Source: Kribbella sindirgiensis (GTDB taxonomy: Bacteria; Actinomycetota; Actinomycetes; Propionibacteriales; Kribbellaceae). From it: DNA of 61,251 bases. The notes under the pieces are model-generated. The model was given only the letters and a program-made list of their open reading frames with translations. It was not told where the DNA came from and did no database searches. Both the position numbers and the translations under genes were made by a program. Below are positions 41,677 through 50,287 of this stretch, piece by piece (position 1 is the first letter of the stretch; each line of letters opens with the position of its first letter). The stretch covers positions 1-61,251 of the forward strand of contig NZ_SJKA01000030.1 of NCBI RefSeq assembly GCF_004331435.1. Direction: 5' to 3'.

Positions 41677-44391
41677 TCAGCGCGTGTCGCTCGTCGCAGC
41701 CGTCGGCGCTACGGCGGCGCGGCCCGCCTCGAGACGTGCTACCGGAACGCGGTACGGGGAGCACGAGACGTAGTCCAGCCCCGCCTCCGCGAAGAAGGCG
41801 ATGGACGCCGGGTCGCCGCCGTGCTCGCCGCAGACGCCGATGACGAGGTCCGGATTGCCCGTGCGGCCTTCGGTGACGGCGAGGCGGACCAGCCTGCCGA
41901 CGCCCTCGACGTCCAGCGACTCGAACGGCGACACCGCGAAGATGCCAGCGTCGAGGTAGCGGGGGAAGATCGACGCCTCGACATCGTCGCGACTGAACGC
42001 CCACGTCAGCTGCGTGAGGTCGTTGGTGCCGAAGGAGAAGAAGTCGGCGGAGTGGGCGATCCGTTCGGCACCCAGCGCCGCCCGTGGTACCTCGATCATC
42101 GCGCCGATCCGGGTCGGGACCAGGCCACCGGTGCGCGCAGCCACGTCGGCGAGAACGCCCTCGATCTCGCGCCGGACGAGCTGCAGCTCCGCCTCGCCGG
42201 CCACCAGAGGCACCATGATCTCGGGATGGACGTCCGTCCCTTCCGCCGTCACCTCGGCGGCGGCCTCGGCGATCGCCCTGGCCTGCATGGCGAAGAGGCC
42301 TGGGATCACGATGCCCAGCCGGACACCGCGCAGTCCGAGCATCGGGTTGCTCTCGTGCATCCGCCGCACCGCCGCGAGCAGGCGCTCGGCCTCAGGGTCG
42401 GGGGTGGCCGTGGCCTGGCCGACGGCCACCCGCACCGACAGGTCGGTCAGGTCCGGCAGGAACTCGTGCAGCGGCGGATCGATCAGCCGCACTGTCACCG
42501 GCAGCCCCGCCATCGCCCGGAAGATCATCGCGAAATCCGCACGTTGCAGCTGCAGCAGTTCCTCGAGCACCGCCTGCTGGTCGGCGCTGTTCGCGGCCAG
42601 CACCAGCCGCTCGACGAGCTGGCGCCGCTCACCGAGGAACATGTGCTCCGTACGGCAGAGCCCGATGCCCTCCGCCCCGAAGCGGCGGGCACGGGCGGCG
42701 TCAGCGGGTGTGTCGGCATTCGCGTGGACGCCCAGGCGCCGGCGAGCATCGGCGTGCCGCAGCAGCCGATCCACGGCGCGAACCAGCTCATCCGTGTCCA
42801 GGAGGTCAGTGCGCCCGTCGAAATACTCCACCACCGGTGAGGCGACGACCGGGACCTCGCCGGGATACACGATGCCCGCGGTCCCGTCCACGGACACCAG
42901 ATCGCCTTCCTCGATCACGGCACCCGCCGCTGTCTCGGCGCGCCGCGCCACCGGGTCCACGGACAAGGTCTCCACCCCGCACACGCAGGTCTTCCCGAGT
43001 CCCCGGGCGACGACCGCGGCGTGCGAGGTCTTGCCGCCCCGGGTGGTGAGGATTCCCGCGGACGCCAGCATTCCGGGCAGATCGTCAGGGTTGGTCTCAC
43101 GCCGTACGAGAATCACGCGCCGGCCATCGGCCGCGAAGCGCTGTGCGGCCGCTGAGTCGAAGGCCGCGTAGCCCACCGCGGCGCCAGGCGAGGCCGCCAC
43201 GCCATGCGCCAGCTCCGGTACGCCGTGCCGCTCGGCGAACCGCGGAAACATCAGCTGCCCGAGCTGGCCACCGGTGACCCGCAGCAGCGCCTCGTCGAGC
43301 GTGATGAGGCCCTCGTCGACCAGTTGCACGGCGATCCGGAAGGCAGCCTCGGCGGTCCGCTTGCCGACCCGCGTCTGCAGGATCCACAGCCGGCCGCGTT
43401 CGATCGTGAACTCGATGTCGCACAGGTCCCGGTAGTGCCGTTCCAGCGTCGACATCGCGGTCCGCAGGCGGTCATGGCTGACCAGGTCGATCTCGGCCAG
43501 GCGCGCCAGCGGAACGGTGTTCCGAACGCCGGCGACGACGTCCTCGCCCTGAGCGTCCTGAAGATAGTCGCCGTACACACCGGGCTCACCCGACGCCGGG
43601 TCCCGCGTGAACGCGACACCGGTGCCACTCTCGGGCCCGCGGTTGCCGAACACCATCGCCATCACGTTGACCGCTGTCCCGAGGTCGTCCGGAATCTGCT
43701 CCTGGCGGCGGTACAGCCGGGCCCGGGGCGTGGACCAGGAGCGGAAGACCGCGCGCACCGCCAGGTCGAGCTGCTCCAGCGGGTTCTGCGGGAACGGCCG
43801 GCCGGCGTGGTCGGCGATGGTCTGCTTCAGCGCGACACAGGCGCGTTCGATCGCAGCTGCCGGCAGTTCCTCGGGCGTCGCGACGCCCCATTCGGCGTAC
43901 TCCGTGGACACCGCCGCCTGCAGCAGGTCGTCCGGTACGTCGAGGACTGTGCGCGCGTACATCTGCAGGAGCCGCCGGTAGGAGTCCCAGGCGAAGTGGT
44001 CATCACCTGAGTGCTTCGCCAGCCCGTGGACCGACTCGTCGGTCAGTCCGATGTCCAGGATCGTCTCCATCATCCCGGGCATCGAGAACTTCCCACCGGA
44101 GCGCACCGAGATCAGCAGCGGGTCATTGGCGTCACCCAGCCGACGACCCATGGCCTGCTCCAGCTCGCGGAGATGCGCGGCGATCTCGTCACCCAGGCCC
44201 GCCGGCAGATCGCCGGTCTCGAGATAGGCACGACACGCTGTCGTCGCGATGGTGAATCCGGGCGGGACCGGCAGACCCAGCCGGGTCATCTCGGCGAGAT
44301 TGGCCCCCTTGCCTCCGAGCAGGTCCTTCTGCTCCATAGAGCCTTCGGCAAAGTCGAACACGTAGCGGCCGGTCGTCGGTAGTTCGGTCAT
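41677..44391 (-). CDS. ppdK: Pyruvate, phosphate dikinase
   Basis: 904 residues, full length. N-terminal ATP-grasp (GGKGANLAEMTRLGLPVPPG near 21-40; SVRSGGKFSMPGMMETILD near 98), central phospho-His domain (TTRGGKTSHAAVVARGLG), and C-terminal PEP-binding barrel with the catalytic Cys in GVCGEHGGDP. It interconverts ATP, phosphate and pyruvate with AMP, pyrophosphate and PEP. In the PEP-to-pyruvate direction it gains ATP from pyrophosphate, useful in energy-poor cells. ATG at 44391 has GGAGG eight bases ahead. A DevR-like box lies 49 bases upstream, shared with the divergent phosphoketolase. Confidence 0.95.
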   Translation of the reverse strand: MTELPTTGRYVFDFAEGSMEQKDLLGGKGANLAEMTRLGLPVPPGFTIATTACRAYLETGDLPAGLGDEIAAHLRELEQAMGRRLGDANDPLLISVRSGGKFSMPGMMETILDIGLTDESVHGLAKHSGDDHFAWDSYRRLLQMYARTVLDVPDDLLQAAVSTEYAEWGVATPEELPAAAIERACVALKQTIADHAGRPFPQNPLEQLDLAVRAVFRSWSTPRARLYRRQEQIPDDLGTAVNVMAMVFGNRGPESGTGVAFTRDPASGEPGVYGDYLQDAQGEDVVAGVRNTVPLARLAEIDLVSHDRLRTAMSTLERHYRDLCDIEFTIERGRLWILQTRVGKRTAEAAFRIAVQLVDEGLITLDEALLRVTGGQLGQLMFPRFAERHGVPELAHGVAASPGAAVGYAAFDSAAAQRFAADGRRVILVRRETNPDDLPGMLASAGILTTRGGKTSHAAVVARGLGKTCVCGVETLSVDPVARRAETAAGAVIEEGDLVSVDGTAGIVYPGEVPVVASPVVEYFDGRTDLLDTDELVRAVDRLLRHADARRRLGVHANADTPADAARARRFGAEGIGLCRTEHMFLGERRQLVERLVLAANSADQQAVLEELLQLQRADFAMIFRAMAGLPVTVRLIDPPLHEFLPDLTDLSVRVAVGQATATPDPEAERLLAAVRRMHESNPMLGLRGVRLGIVIPGLFAMQARAIAEAAAEVTAEGTDVHPEIMVPLVAGEAELQLVRREIEGVLADVAARTGGLVPTRIGAMIEVPRAALGAERIAHSADFFSFGTNDLTQLTWAFSRDDVEASIFPRYLDAGIFAVSPFESLDVEGVGRLVRLAVTEGRTGNPDLVIGVCGEHGGDPASIAFFAEAGLDYVSCSPYRVPVARLEAGRAAVAPTAATSDTR

Positions 44392-44439
44392 TTGTGCCAC
44401 CTCCGTGTTCCACGCTCCTTGGCCCAGCGACCGCGTCAC

Positions 44440-44454
44440 AGGGCCAAAGGTCCC
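44440..44454. promoter_or_regulatory. DevR/DosR-like box
   Basis: AGGGCCAAAGGTCCC, 14 of 15 matches to the reverse consensus, between ppdK (minus) and the phosphoketolase gene (plus). Confidence 0.65.
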
Positions 44455-44565
44455 GGCCGGCCGTCCTTCGTTGTCAGGGCCAGATGCCTCTGGTGGCACC
44501 AGGGCGCACGCGATTCGATGTCTGTGCCATCAATCTCAGCCGGCCAGAGACGAGGAACATCACCT

Positions 44566-46974
44566 ATGCCCAAGAGCGCTTCCCTCTACGAGACCTCCGA
44601 CCAGGTCTCGGCGTTGAGCGACGCCGAGCTGGAATGCGTGGACGCCTGGTGGCGGGCCGCCAACTACCTGACCATCGGGCAGATCTATCTGATGGCCAAT
44701 CCGCTGCTGCACAAGCAGCTCACCGCCGCGGACATCAAGCCGCGGCTGCTGGGTCACTGGGGCACGAGTCCTGGTCTGTCGTTCATCTACGCACACGCCT
44801 CCAGGCTCATTCGCGAGACCGGCCAGCAGATGCTGTACCTCGCCGGACCCGGTCACGGTGGACCGGCGCTGGTCGCGGCCGGGTACCTCGAGGGCACCTA
44901 CACCGAGACCTACCCCGCGGTCACCACTGACACCGAGGGGATGCGGCGGCTGTTCCGGCAGTTCTCCGCGCCGGGCGGTATCCCGAGCCATGTCTCGGTG
45001 ACCACACCGGGCTCCATCCACGAGGGCGGCGAACTCGGCTACGTGCTCGTGCACGCGTTCGGCGCCGTGATGGACAACCCGGACCTGATCGCACTCGCGG
45101 TGGTCGGCGACGGCGAGGCCGAGACCGGCCCGTTGGAGGGATCCTGGAAGGGCGTGTCCTTCATCAATCCGGCCCGGGACGGCGCAGTGCTGCCGGTCCT
45201 GCACCTCAACGGCGCCAAGATCGCCGGACCGACGGTGCTGGGACGCAAGGATCCGGCCGAGGTCCGGTCCCTGCTCGAAGGTCACGGGTACGACGTCATC
45301 GAGGTCGGGGGCGCCGACCTGCCGGGGATGCACCACCGGTTCGCCGCCGCACTCGCCCACGCCTGGGGCCGGATCCGGGCGATCCAGGCCGCGGCGCGAG
45401 GTGGCGACTGGGACGGCACCCGGCCACGCTGGCCGCTGATCGTGCTGCGCACCCCTAAGGGCTGGACCGGCCCCGAAATTGTCGACGGAGTGCAGATGGC
45501 CGGCACTTACCGAGCTCACCAGGTGCCGCTGGCAACCGTACGGGAGAACCCGGATCACCTGCGCCTGCTCGAATCCTGGCTGCGCTCCTACCGGCCCGAA
45601 GAACTGTTCGACGACAACGGGTCACCCACCGAACTGGTCCGTCGAGCCAATCCGGCGGGATCGCTGCGGATGAGCGCGACACCGCATTCCAACGGGGGCC
45701 TGTTGATGCGGCCCCTCGAGCTGCCCGACCACCGTCGCTACGCCGTCGACGTACCCGCACCGGCCAGTGTCCGCCTGGAGTCCACCCGCCGTCTCGGCGA
45801 ACTGCTCCGCGACATCTACCGCACCAATCCCGACCGGTTCCGGCTCTTCTGTCCCGACGAGACCAGCAGCAACCGCCTCGGCGCCGTGTTCGAAGCATCC
45901 GATCGCGGCTTCGCCGAGCGGGTGACCGACGCGGACGACCACATCTCCCGCGACGGCAGGGTGATGGAGGTCCTCTCGGAACACAACTGCCACGGATGGC
46001 TCGAGGGCTACACGCTGACCGGCCGGCACGGCCTGTTCGCCACCTACGAGGCCTTCGCGATGGTCAGCGCGTCACAGACGATCCAGCACAGCAAGTGGCT
46101 CCAGGAGGCCGAGAACCTGCCGTGGCGGGCGCGCGTCCCGAGCCTGAACATCCTGCTGACCTCGACCGCCTGGCGCAACGACCACAACGGATTCAGCCAT
46201 CAGGGCCCCGGGCTGATCCAGAACGTGATCACCACCCGCGGCACCATCGGCCGTGTCTACCTGCCGCCGGACGCCAACTGTCTGCTGTCGGTCGCCGACC
46301 ACTGCCTGCGTTCGACGTCGTACGTCAACCTCATCGTGATCGACAAGCAGCCGCAACTGCAGTACCTCACGATCGACGAGGCGGAGGCGCACTGCGCCCG
46401 CGGCGCCGGCGTGTGGGCGTGGGCCGGCACCGACGACGGAACCGCCGACCCGGACATCGTGCTGGCGTGCGCCGGCGACGTGGTCACGATGGAGACGGTG
46501 GCGGCGGCGCAGATCCTGCGCGAGCGGCTGCCGCACTTCCGGACCCGCGTGGTCAACGTCGTCGACCTGATGTCGCTGGTACGCCACCGCGACCACCCGC
46601 ACGGCATGGACGAAACCCTGTTCAACGAGTTGTTCACCGACCACGTGGACGTCGTCTTCGCCTTTCACGGCTACCCAGGTGCGGTGCACCAGCTCGTTCA
46701 CGGGCGTCCGGACGCGGATCGGTTCCGGGTCCGCGGGTTCATCGAGGAAGGCACCACCACGACGCCGTTCGACATGGTCGTACGCAACCGGGTCTCGCGG
46801 TACCACCTGGTCATGGACGCGCTGAACAACGCCCGCCGCACACCACCGGGCGCGAGCGATCTGAAGGCCTGGTGCGAGGCACGGCTGGCCGAACACGCGC
46901 AGTACGTCGTCGACAACCTGCAAGATCTGCCCGACATTCGAGACTGGGTCGTCAGTGGAGGACGCCATGAGTAG
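44566..46974 (+). CDS. xfp: Phosphoketolase (xylulose-5-P / fructose-6-P type)
   Basis: 802 residues, normal for the family. Landmarks are LLGHWGTSPGLSFIYAHASR near 65, the signature SIHEGGELGYVL (about 149-160) and the thiamine-diphosphate site VVGDGEAETGPLEGSW near 180. The enzyme splits xylulose-5-phosphate (or fructose-6-phosphate) with phosphate to acetyl-phosphate and a sugar phosphate, saving carbon and giving a high-energy phosphate without oxygen. No acetate kinase or phosphotransacetylase lies in the window. ATG at 44566 has GAGGAA upstream. The USP gene overlaps its end by eight bases. Confidence 0.95.
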   Translation: MPKSASLYETSDQVSALSDAELECVDAWWRAANYLTIGQIYLMANPLLHKQLTAADIKPRLLGHWGTSPGLSFIYAHASRLIRETGQQMLYLAGPGHGGPALVAAGYLEGTYTETYPAVTTDTEGMRRLFRQFSAPGGIPSHVSVTTPGSIHEGGELGYVLVHAFGAVMDNPDLIALAVVGDGEAETGPLEGSWKGVSFINPARDGAVLPVLHLNGAKIAGPTVLGRKDPAEVRSLLEGHGYDVIEVGGADLPGMHHRFAAALAHAWGRIRAIQAAARGGDWDGTRPRWPLIVLRTPKGWTGPEIVDGVQMAGTYRAHQVPLATVRENPDHLRLLESWLRSYRPEELFDDNGSPTELVRRANPAGSLRMSATPHSNGGLLMRPLELPDHRRYAVDVPAPASVRLESTRRLGELLRDIYRTNPDRFRLFCPDETSSNRLGAVFEASDRGFAERVTDADDHISRDGRVMEVLSEHNCHGWLEGYTLTGRHGLFATYEAFAMVSASQTIQHSKWLQEAENLPWRARVPSLNILLTSTAWRNDHNGFSHQGPGLIQNVITTRGTIGRVYLPPDANCLLSVADHCLRSTSYVNLIVIDKQPQLQYLTIDEAEAHCARGAGVWAWAGTDDGTADPDIVLACAGDVVTMETVAAAQILRERLPHFRTRVVNVVDLMSLVRHRDHPHGMDETLFNELFTDHVDVVFAFHGYPGAVHQLVHGRPDADRFRVRGFIEEGTTTTPFDMVVRNRVSRYHLVMDALNNARRTPPGASDLKAWCEARLAEHAQYVVDNLQDLPDIRDWVVSGGRHE

Positions 46975-47785
46975 CAACACGATCGTCGTCGGCATCGACG
47001 GCCGGGACGACTGCGAGAACGCGATCCGCTGGGGTGCGGCCGAAGCAGCCGGGCGAGGCGGTCAGCTGCACCTGGTGCACGCCTTCGTGTGGGCCGAGTT
47101 CAAGGTGCCGCTCGGGGCCAGTGACGTCGCACCGGGACTCCGGGCGCAGGCCGACCGGATCATCGCGGCCGCCGTTGAACTGGCCCGGAAGTTCGAGCCA
47201 GGGCTGACCGTGACGGGCCACCGCGTCGACGGCTTCCCGTCCGCCGTACTGCTGGCGGAGTCGCGGGACGCCGACCTGATCGTGATCGGCAGCCGCGTCA
47301 CCGGACGCCTGCTCGGGCTCGTCGTCAGTTCGTCGGGCACCGAGCTGTCCGCACATGCGCACTGCCCGGTGGTCGTCGTACGGCCCACCGAGGACGCGCT
47401 CGCCGGGAGCCGGGTCGTCATCGGGTACGACGGCTCGCGGCCCGCCGACGCCGCGGTCGACTTCGGACTCGACTACGCACGTCGGCACGGGCTGACCGCC
47501 CGGATCGTCGCTGTCCTGGACGACTTGGACGACGACGACCACGACCTCCTGGCCGGTGTTCGCGAGCACGCCCTCGCGGACGACACGGAGCTGATCGAGG
47601 TCACCGGTCATCCGTCGGAGCTGCTGCTCGAGTGGTCCGCCGACGCGCAACTGCTCGTGGTCGGATCGCGGGGACGCGGAGGATTCGCCGGTCTCGTGCT
47701 CGGATCGGTGAGCCAGACGATGCTGCACCAGTCGTCCTGCCCGGTCGCGGTCATCCCGCACGCCGCCATCGAAGGTCCCGCGTAG
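46967..47785 (+). CDS. Universal stress protein, two UspA domains
   Basis: 272 residues. Domains start at TIVVGIDGRDDCENA and RVVIGYDGSRPADA. The nucleotide loop of the first is altered (VIGSRVTGRLLGLVVSSSG), while the second (VVGSRGRGGFAGLVLGSVS) is intact. A run of acidic residues (DDLDDDDHDLL) lies in the second half. ATG at 46967 has GGAGG well placed and overlaps the phosphoketolase end; the GTG at 46955 is less likely. Co-transcribed with phosphoketolase. Confidence 0.92.
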   Translation: MSSNTIVVGIDGRDDCENAIRWGAAEAAGRGGQLHLVHAFVWAEFKVPLGASDVAPGLRAQADRIIAAAVELARKFEPGLTVTGHRVDGFPSAVLLAESRDADLIVIGSRVTGRLLGLVVSSSGTELSAHAHCPVVVVRPTEDALAGSRVVIGYDGSRPADAAVDFGLDYARRHGLTARIVAVLDDLDDDDHDLLAGVREHALADDTELIEVTGHPSELLLEWSADAQLLVVGSRGRGGFAGLVLGSVSQTMLHQSSCPVAVIPHAAIEGPA

Positions 47786-47787
47786 CC

Positions 47788-47802
47788 GGGGCGTTCGGCA
47801 CT
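47788..47802. promoter_or_regulatory. DevR-like box (moderate)
   Basis: GGGGCGTTCGGCACT, 12 of 15 matches, directly after the USP stop codon and 52 bases before the flavodoxin gene. Confidence 0.4.
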
Positions 47803-47853
47803 TCCGCCTCGACGGCGCGGCTGATGTGCTTGGAGCGATCGAAGGAGGTCCCG

Positions 47854-48432
47854 ATGTCCAAGAAGGTACTCGTTGCCTACGCAAGCAAAGCGGGCGCGAC
47901 CGCCGGCATCGCCGGGGCGATCGGCACCGAGCTCACGGCGCGCGGGCACGACGTCGACGTCCTCGACGTCAACCGGGTCAAGAACGTCACGCAGTACGAC
48001 GTGGTGATCCTCGGCAGCGCGCTGTACATCCGCCGGTGGCGCAGGGACGCCGTACGGTTCCTCCGCCACAACGCCGACGCGCTCCGCGGGCGTCAGGTCT
48101 GGCTGTTCCACAGCGGTCCTGTCGGTCCGGACAAGGACCAGGCTCAGGACATGCCGCCGGCCGTACGCCGTCTCGCGCAAGACATCGGGGCAACGCCCGC
48201 GGTGACGTTCGCGGGCAGCCTCGAACCGGACACCGCCAGAGGCTTCCTGGCTCGACGCCTCGCCAGCAGCGACCTCGCCGGCGACTCCCGCGACTGGACC
48301 AAGATCCGCGCCTGGGCAACCGGCATCAGCACCGCCGTCGAGGCCCCCGAACACAGCACCAACCATCGTCCCGCGACCACGCGGTCCCGCAAGCACGCGA
48401 CCCGGCCCCCGGCCGGTCACTTCCTCGGCTGA
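47854..48432 (+). CDS. Flavodoxin-domain protein (HemG-like) with basic tail
   Basis: 192 residues. Flavodoxin fold with phosphate loop AYASKAGATAGIAGAIG (9-25) and VVILGSALYIRRWRRDAVRF near 49-68. Close in sequence to the protein at 27650, but with about 27 extra C-terminal residues rich in Arg, His and Pro that have no fold signature. Strong GAAGGAGG precedes ATG 47854. It lies 68 bases after the phosphoketolase-USP pair. Likely an FMN electron carrier or protoporphyrinogen-type oxidase. Confidence 0.85.
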   Translation: MSKKVLVAYASKAGATAGIAGAIGTELTARGHDVDVLDVNRVKNVTQYDVVILGSALYIRRWRRDAVRFLRHNADALRGRQVWLFHSGPVGPDKDQAQDMPPAVRRLAQDIGATPAVTFAGSLEPDTARGFLARRLASSDLAGDSRDWTKIRAWATGISTAVEAPEHSTNHRPATTRSRKHATRPPAGHFLG

Positions 48433-48473
48433 GTCCCCGATGACGACGGCGCCCGCTGTGTCGTGAACGAGCG

Positions 48474-49124
48474 CTAGCGCGGTTGCTTTCGGGCGTGTTC
48501 GACGGCGAAGACGGCGGCCTCGGTGCGGCGTTCCAGGTCGAGTTTGCGCAGCAGGGACGAGACGTAGTTCTTCACGGTCTTCTCGGCCAGGAACAGGGAC
48601 TGGGCAATCTGGCGGTTGGTCTTGCCCTCGGCGATCTCGGCCAGGATACGGCGCTCCTGATCGGTCAACGACGCGTACCTCGGGTCCTCCGCCTCGGCCG
48701 GGTGCCGCAGCCGCTCCAGGACCTTCGCCGTCATCGACGGATCCAGCAGCGACTCCCCCGCCGCGAGCCGGCGTACGGCGTCGATGAGCGCTCGACCGTT
48801 GATCTGCTTGAGCAAGTACCCCGCGGCACCGGCCATGATCGCGGTGAACAGCGCCTCGTCGTCGGAGAACGACGTCAGCATCAGACAAGCCGGCGGATCG
48901 TCCATCTGCGAGCGGACCTCGCGGCAGACGCTGATGCCGTCGCCGTCGGGCAGCCGCACGTCCAGCACCGCGACATCCGGCCGTACGGCCGGGATCCGCG
49001 CGACCGCCTCCGCCGCGGTCGCCGCGTCACCGACGACCTCGATATCCGGCTCCGCGTCGAGCAGCTGGTGCAGCCCCAGTCGCACCACCTCGTGGTCGTC
49101 GAGCAGGAACACCTTGATCGTCAT
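48474..49124 (-). CDS. devR: DevR/DosR-like NarL-family response regulator
   Basis: 216 residues. Receiver domain with the phosphoacceptor Asp 55 in VAVLDVRLPDGDG and Lys 106 in the conserved lysine position. A LuxR-type helix-turn-helix follows (about 150-212; LTDQERRILAEIAEGKTNRQ). The recognition helix EKTVKNYVSSLLRKL carries Lys 182, Lys 185 and Asn 186, the residues that contact DNA in mycobacterial DosR. The DosR-type tail ERRTEAAVFAVEH is also present. ATG at 49124 has AAGGAG upstream. Three DevR-like boxes lie between it and the divergent XRE gene, suggesting autoregulation. Confidence 0.94.
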   Translation of the reverse strand: MTIKVFLLDDHEVVRLGLHQLLDAEPDIEVVGDAATAAEAVARIPAVRPDVAVLDVRLPDGDGISVCREVRSQMDDPPACLMLTSFSDDEALFTAIMAGAAGYLLKQINGRALIDAVRRLAAGESLLDPSMTAKVLERLRHPAEAEDPRYASLTDQERRILAEIAEGKTNRQIAQSLFLAEKTVKNYVSSLLRKLDLERRTEAAVFAVEHARKQPR

Positions 49125-49204
49125 CGCCGTCTCCTTGGCTTCACACAGTACCCGCCCCAGCCGGGCGCTTGCTCCAGCATGCCCCTGCCACCACGGTACT
49201 GCCA

Positions 49205-49218
49205 GGGACCTCGGTCCC
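49205..49218. promoter_or_regulatory. DevR-like box, perfect 14-base palindrome
   Basis: GGGACCTCGGTCCC, a palindrome except at the two central base pairs, 81 bases before devR. Confidence 0.55.
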
Positions 49219-49227
49219 GACCAGTTC

Positions 49228-49242
49228 GGGACCTTCGGCGCG
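49228..49242. promoter_or_regulatory. DevR/DosR-like box
   Basis: GGGACCTTCGGCGCG, 13 of 15 matches. Its first base is 23 bases after that of the previous site. Confidence 0.55.
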
Positions 49243-49263
49243 TGCCGTCCGGCCCGTCCGGGA

Positions 49264-49278
49264 GTGACCTCGGACCCT
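49264..49278. promoter_or_regulatory. Possible third DevR-like box
   Basis: GTGACCTCGGACCCT, a looser match in the same intergenic region, 63 bases before the XRE/PNPOx gene. Confidence 0.4.
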
Positions 49279-49340
49279 GCCCACGCTGCCGTCCGGCTGA
49301 TTGGCTGGGAGCAACAGTTCGAGAGGAAGGCAGAACCCCG

Positions 49341-49982
49341 ATGGACACTCAGACCGCACGCGGGCCGAGCAGCCTCGGCCACCGGATCCGGCACCGCCGG
49401 CAGGCCCTCGGTCTGAGGACCGCGGAGGTCGCCGAACGCGCCGGACTGACCACGGACCGCATCGAGCACATCGAGAGCCGGCCCTTCGCGCTGACCGGGG
49501 CCGAGCTGCTCCGGCTGGCGCACGCCCTCGATCTCACCGTCGAGGAGCTCACCGGGCCGCGGCACCCGGCGAACCCGCCGCGGCAGCCGATGGCGCCTGT
49601 CCTCGAGCCGATGCGGCGCGAGGAGTGCATCGTCCTGATCCGCGCCGGCTCGGTCGGCCGGATCGCGTACAGCGGGATCGACGAGGTGGTCGTGATCCCG
49701 GTCAACTACCGCTACCGCGACGAACTGATCGTCTTCCGCACCGCCGCCGACAGCGCGGTCGCGCAGTTCGACCTGGACCCGATCGCGTTCGAGCTCGACC
49801 TCTTCGATGAGGGCCTGCGGGACGGCTGGAGCGTTCTCGTCAACGGCCTGGTCCGTCCCGCGACCGACGCCGAGACCGAGGCCACCCGCGACCACATCGA
49901 CACGTGGGCCGGCGGCACCCGCGAGACCTGCATGATCATCGAACCGCACCGCATCACCGGCCGCCGCATCCGCTCCTGGTGA
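49341..49982 (+). CDS. XRE-type helix-turn-helix fused to a PNPOx-like flavin-fold domain
   Basis: 213 residues. An XRE helix-turn-helix (about 12-66; LGLRTAEVAERAGLTTDRIE) is joined by a Pro-rich linker to a pyridoxamine 5'-phosphate oxidase-like domain (about 80-205; CIVLIRAGSVGRIAYSGIDE, then VVIPVNYRYRDELIVFRT). It may be a redox- or flavin-responsive regulator: the barrel could bind FMN, F420 or heme and change DNA binding. Divergent from devR with shared boxes. ATG 49341 has GAGAGGAAGG upstream. A strong terminator follows. Confidence 0.85.
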   Translation: MDTQTARGPSSLGHRIRHRRQALGLRTAEVAERAGLTTDRIEHIESRPFALTGAELLRLAHALDLTVEELTGPRHPANPPRQPMAPVLEPMRREECIVLIRAGSVGRIAYSGIDEVVVIPVNYRYRDELIVFRTAADSAVAQFDLDPIAFELDLFDEGLRDGWSVLVNGLVRPATDAETEATRDHIDTWAGGTRETCMIIEPHRITGRRIRSW

Positions 49983-49992
49983 CCACGTGGCT

Positions 49993-50024
49993 GAGGGGCT
50001 CACCGACTGCCCGGTGAGCCCCTC
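49993..50024. terminator. Strong hairpin terminator between convergent genes
   Basis: GAGGGGCTCACCG (49993-50005) pairs perfectly with CGGTGAGCCCCTC (50012-50024), a 13-base stem with a six-base loop. TGTTGTGT follows on the plus strand. Placed to end both the XRE gene and the SHOCT gene. Confidence 0.8.
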
Positions 50025-50034
50025 TGTTGTGTCG

Positions 50035-50280
50035 TCACACGTCCAGCTCGTGTTCGCGGAGCCGGGCGCGGGCCTCGTCGAATTCGTCGTGGGTCATCTC
50101 GCCCGCGGCGAACCGGCGTTCGAGGATGTCCAGTGGGGACGGCAGCGTGGGCGGCCGCCGTCGCGGCTGCCGGGTCATCCGGACCGCTGCCCACGCCGCA
50201 CCGCCCACCGCCGCGATCCACAGGACGAGCACGGCGATCGACCAGAAGGCCGCGGCGGCCGTCGAGTGCATCATCGCCAT
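50035..50280 (-). CDS. Small SHOCT-domain membrane protein
   Basis: 81 residues: one membrane helix (about 10-33), a basic linker, then a SHOCT helix pair (PLDILERRFAAGEMTHDEFDEARARL, described here in two parts: PLDILERRFAAGE and MTHDEFDEARARL). SHOCT domains are short oligomerisation modules. ATG at 50280 has GGAGG close upstream. Last gene of a five-gene minus-strand unit (DoxX, two USPs, flavodoxin, SHOCT), seven bases after the flavodoxin gene. Confidence 0.8.
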   Translation of the reverse strand: MAMMHSTAAAAFWSIAVLVLWIAAVGGAAWAAVRMTRQPRRRPPTLPSPLDILERRFAAGEMTHDEFDEARARLREHELDV

Positions 50281-50287
50281 TCGCCTC

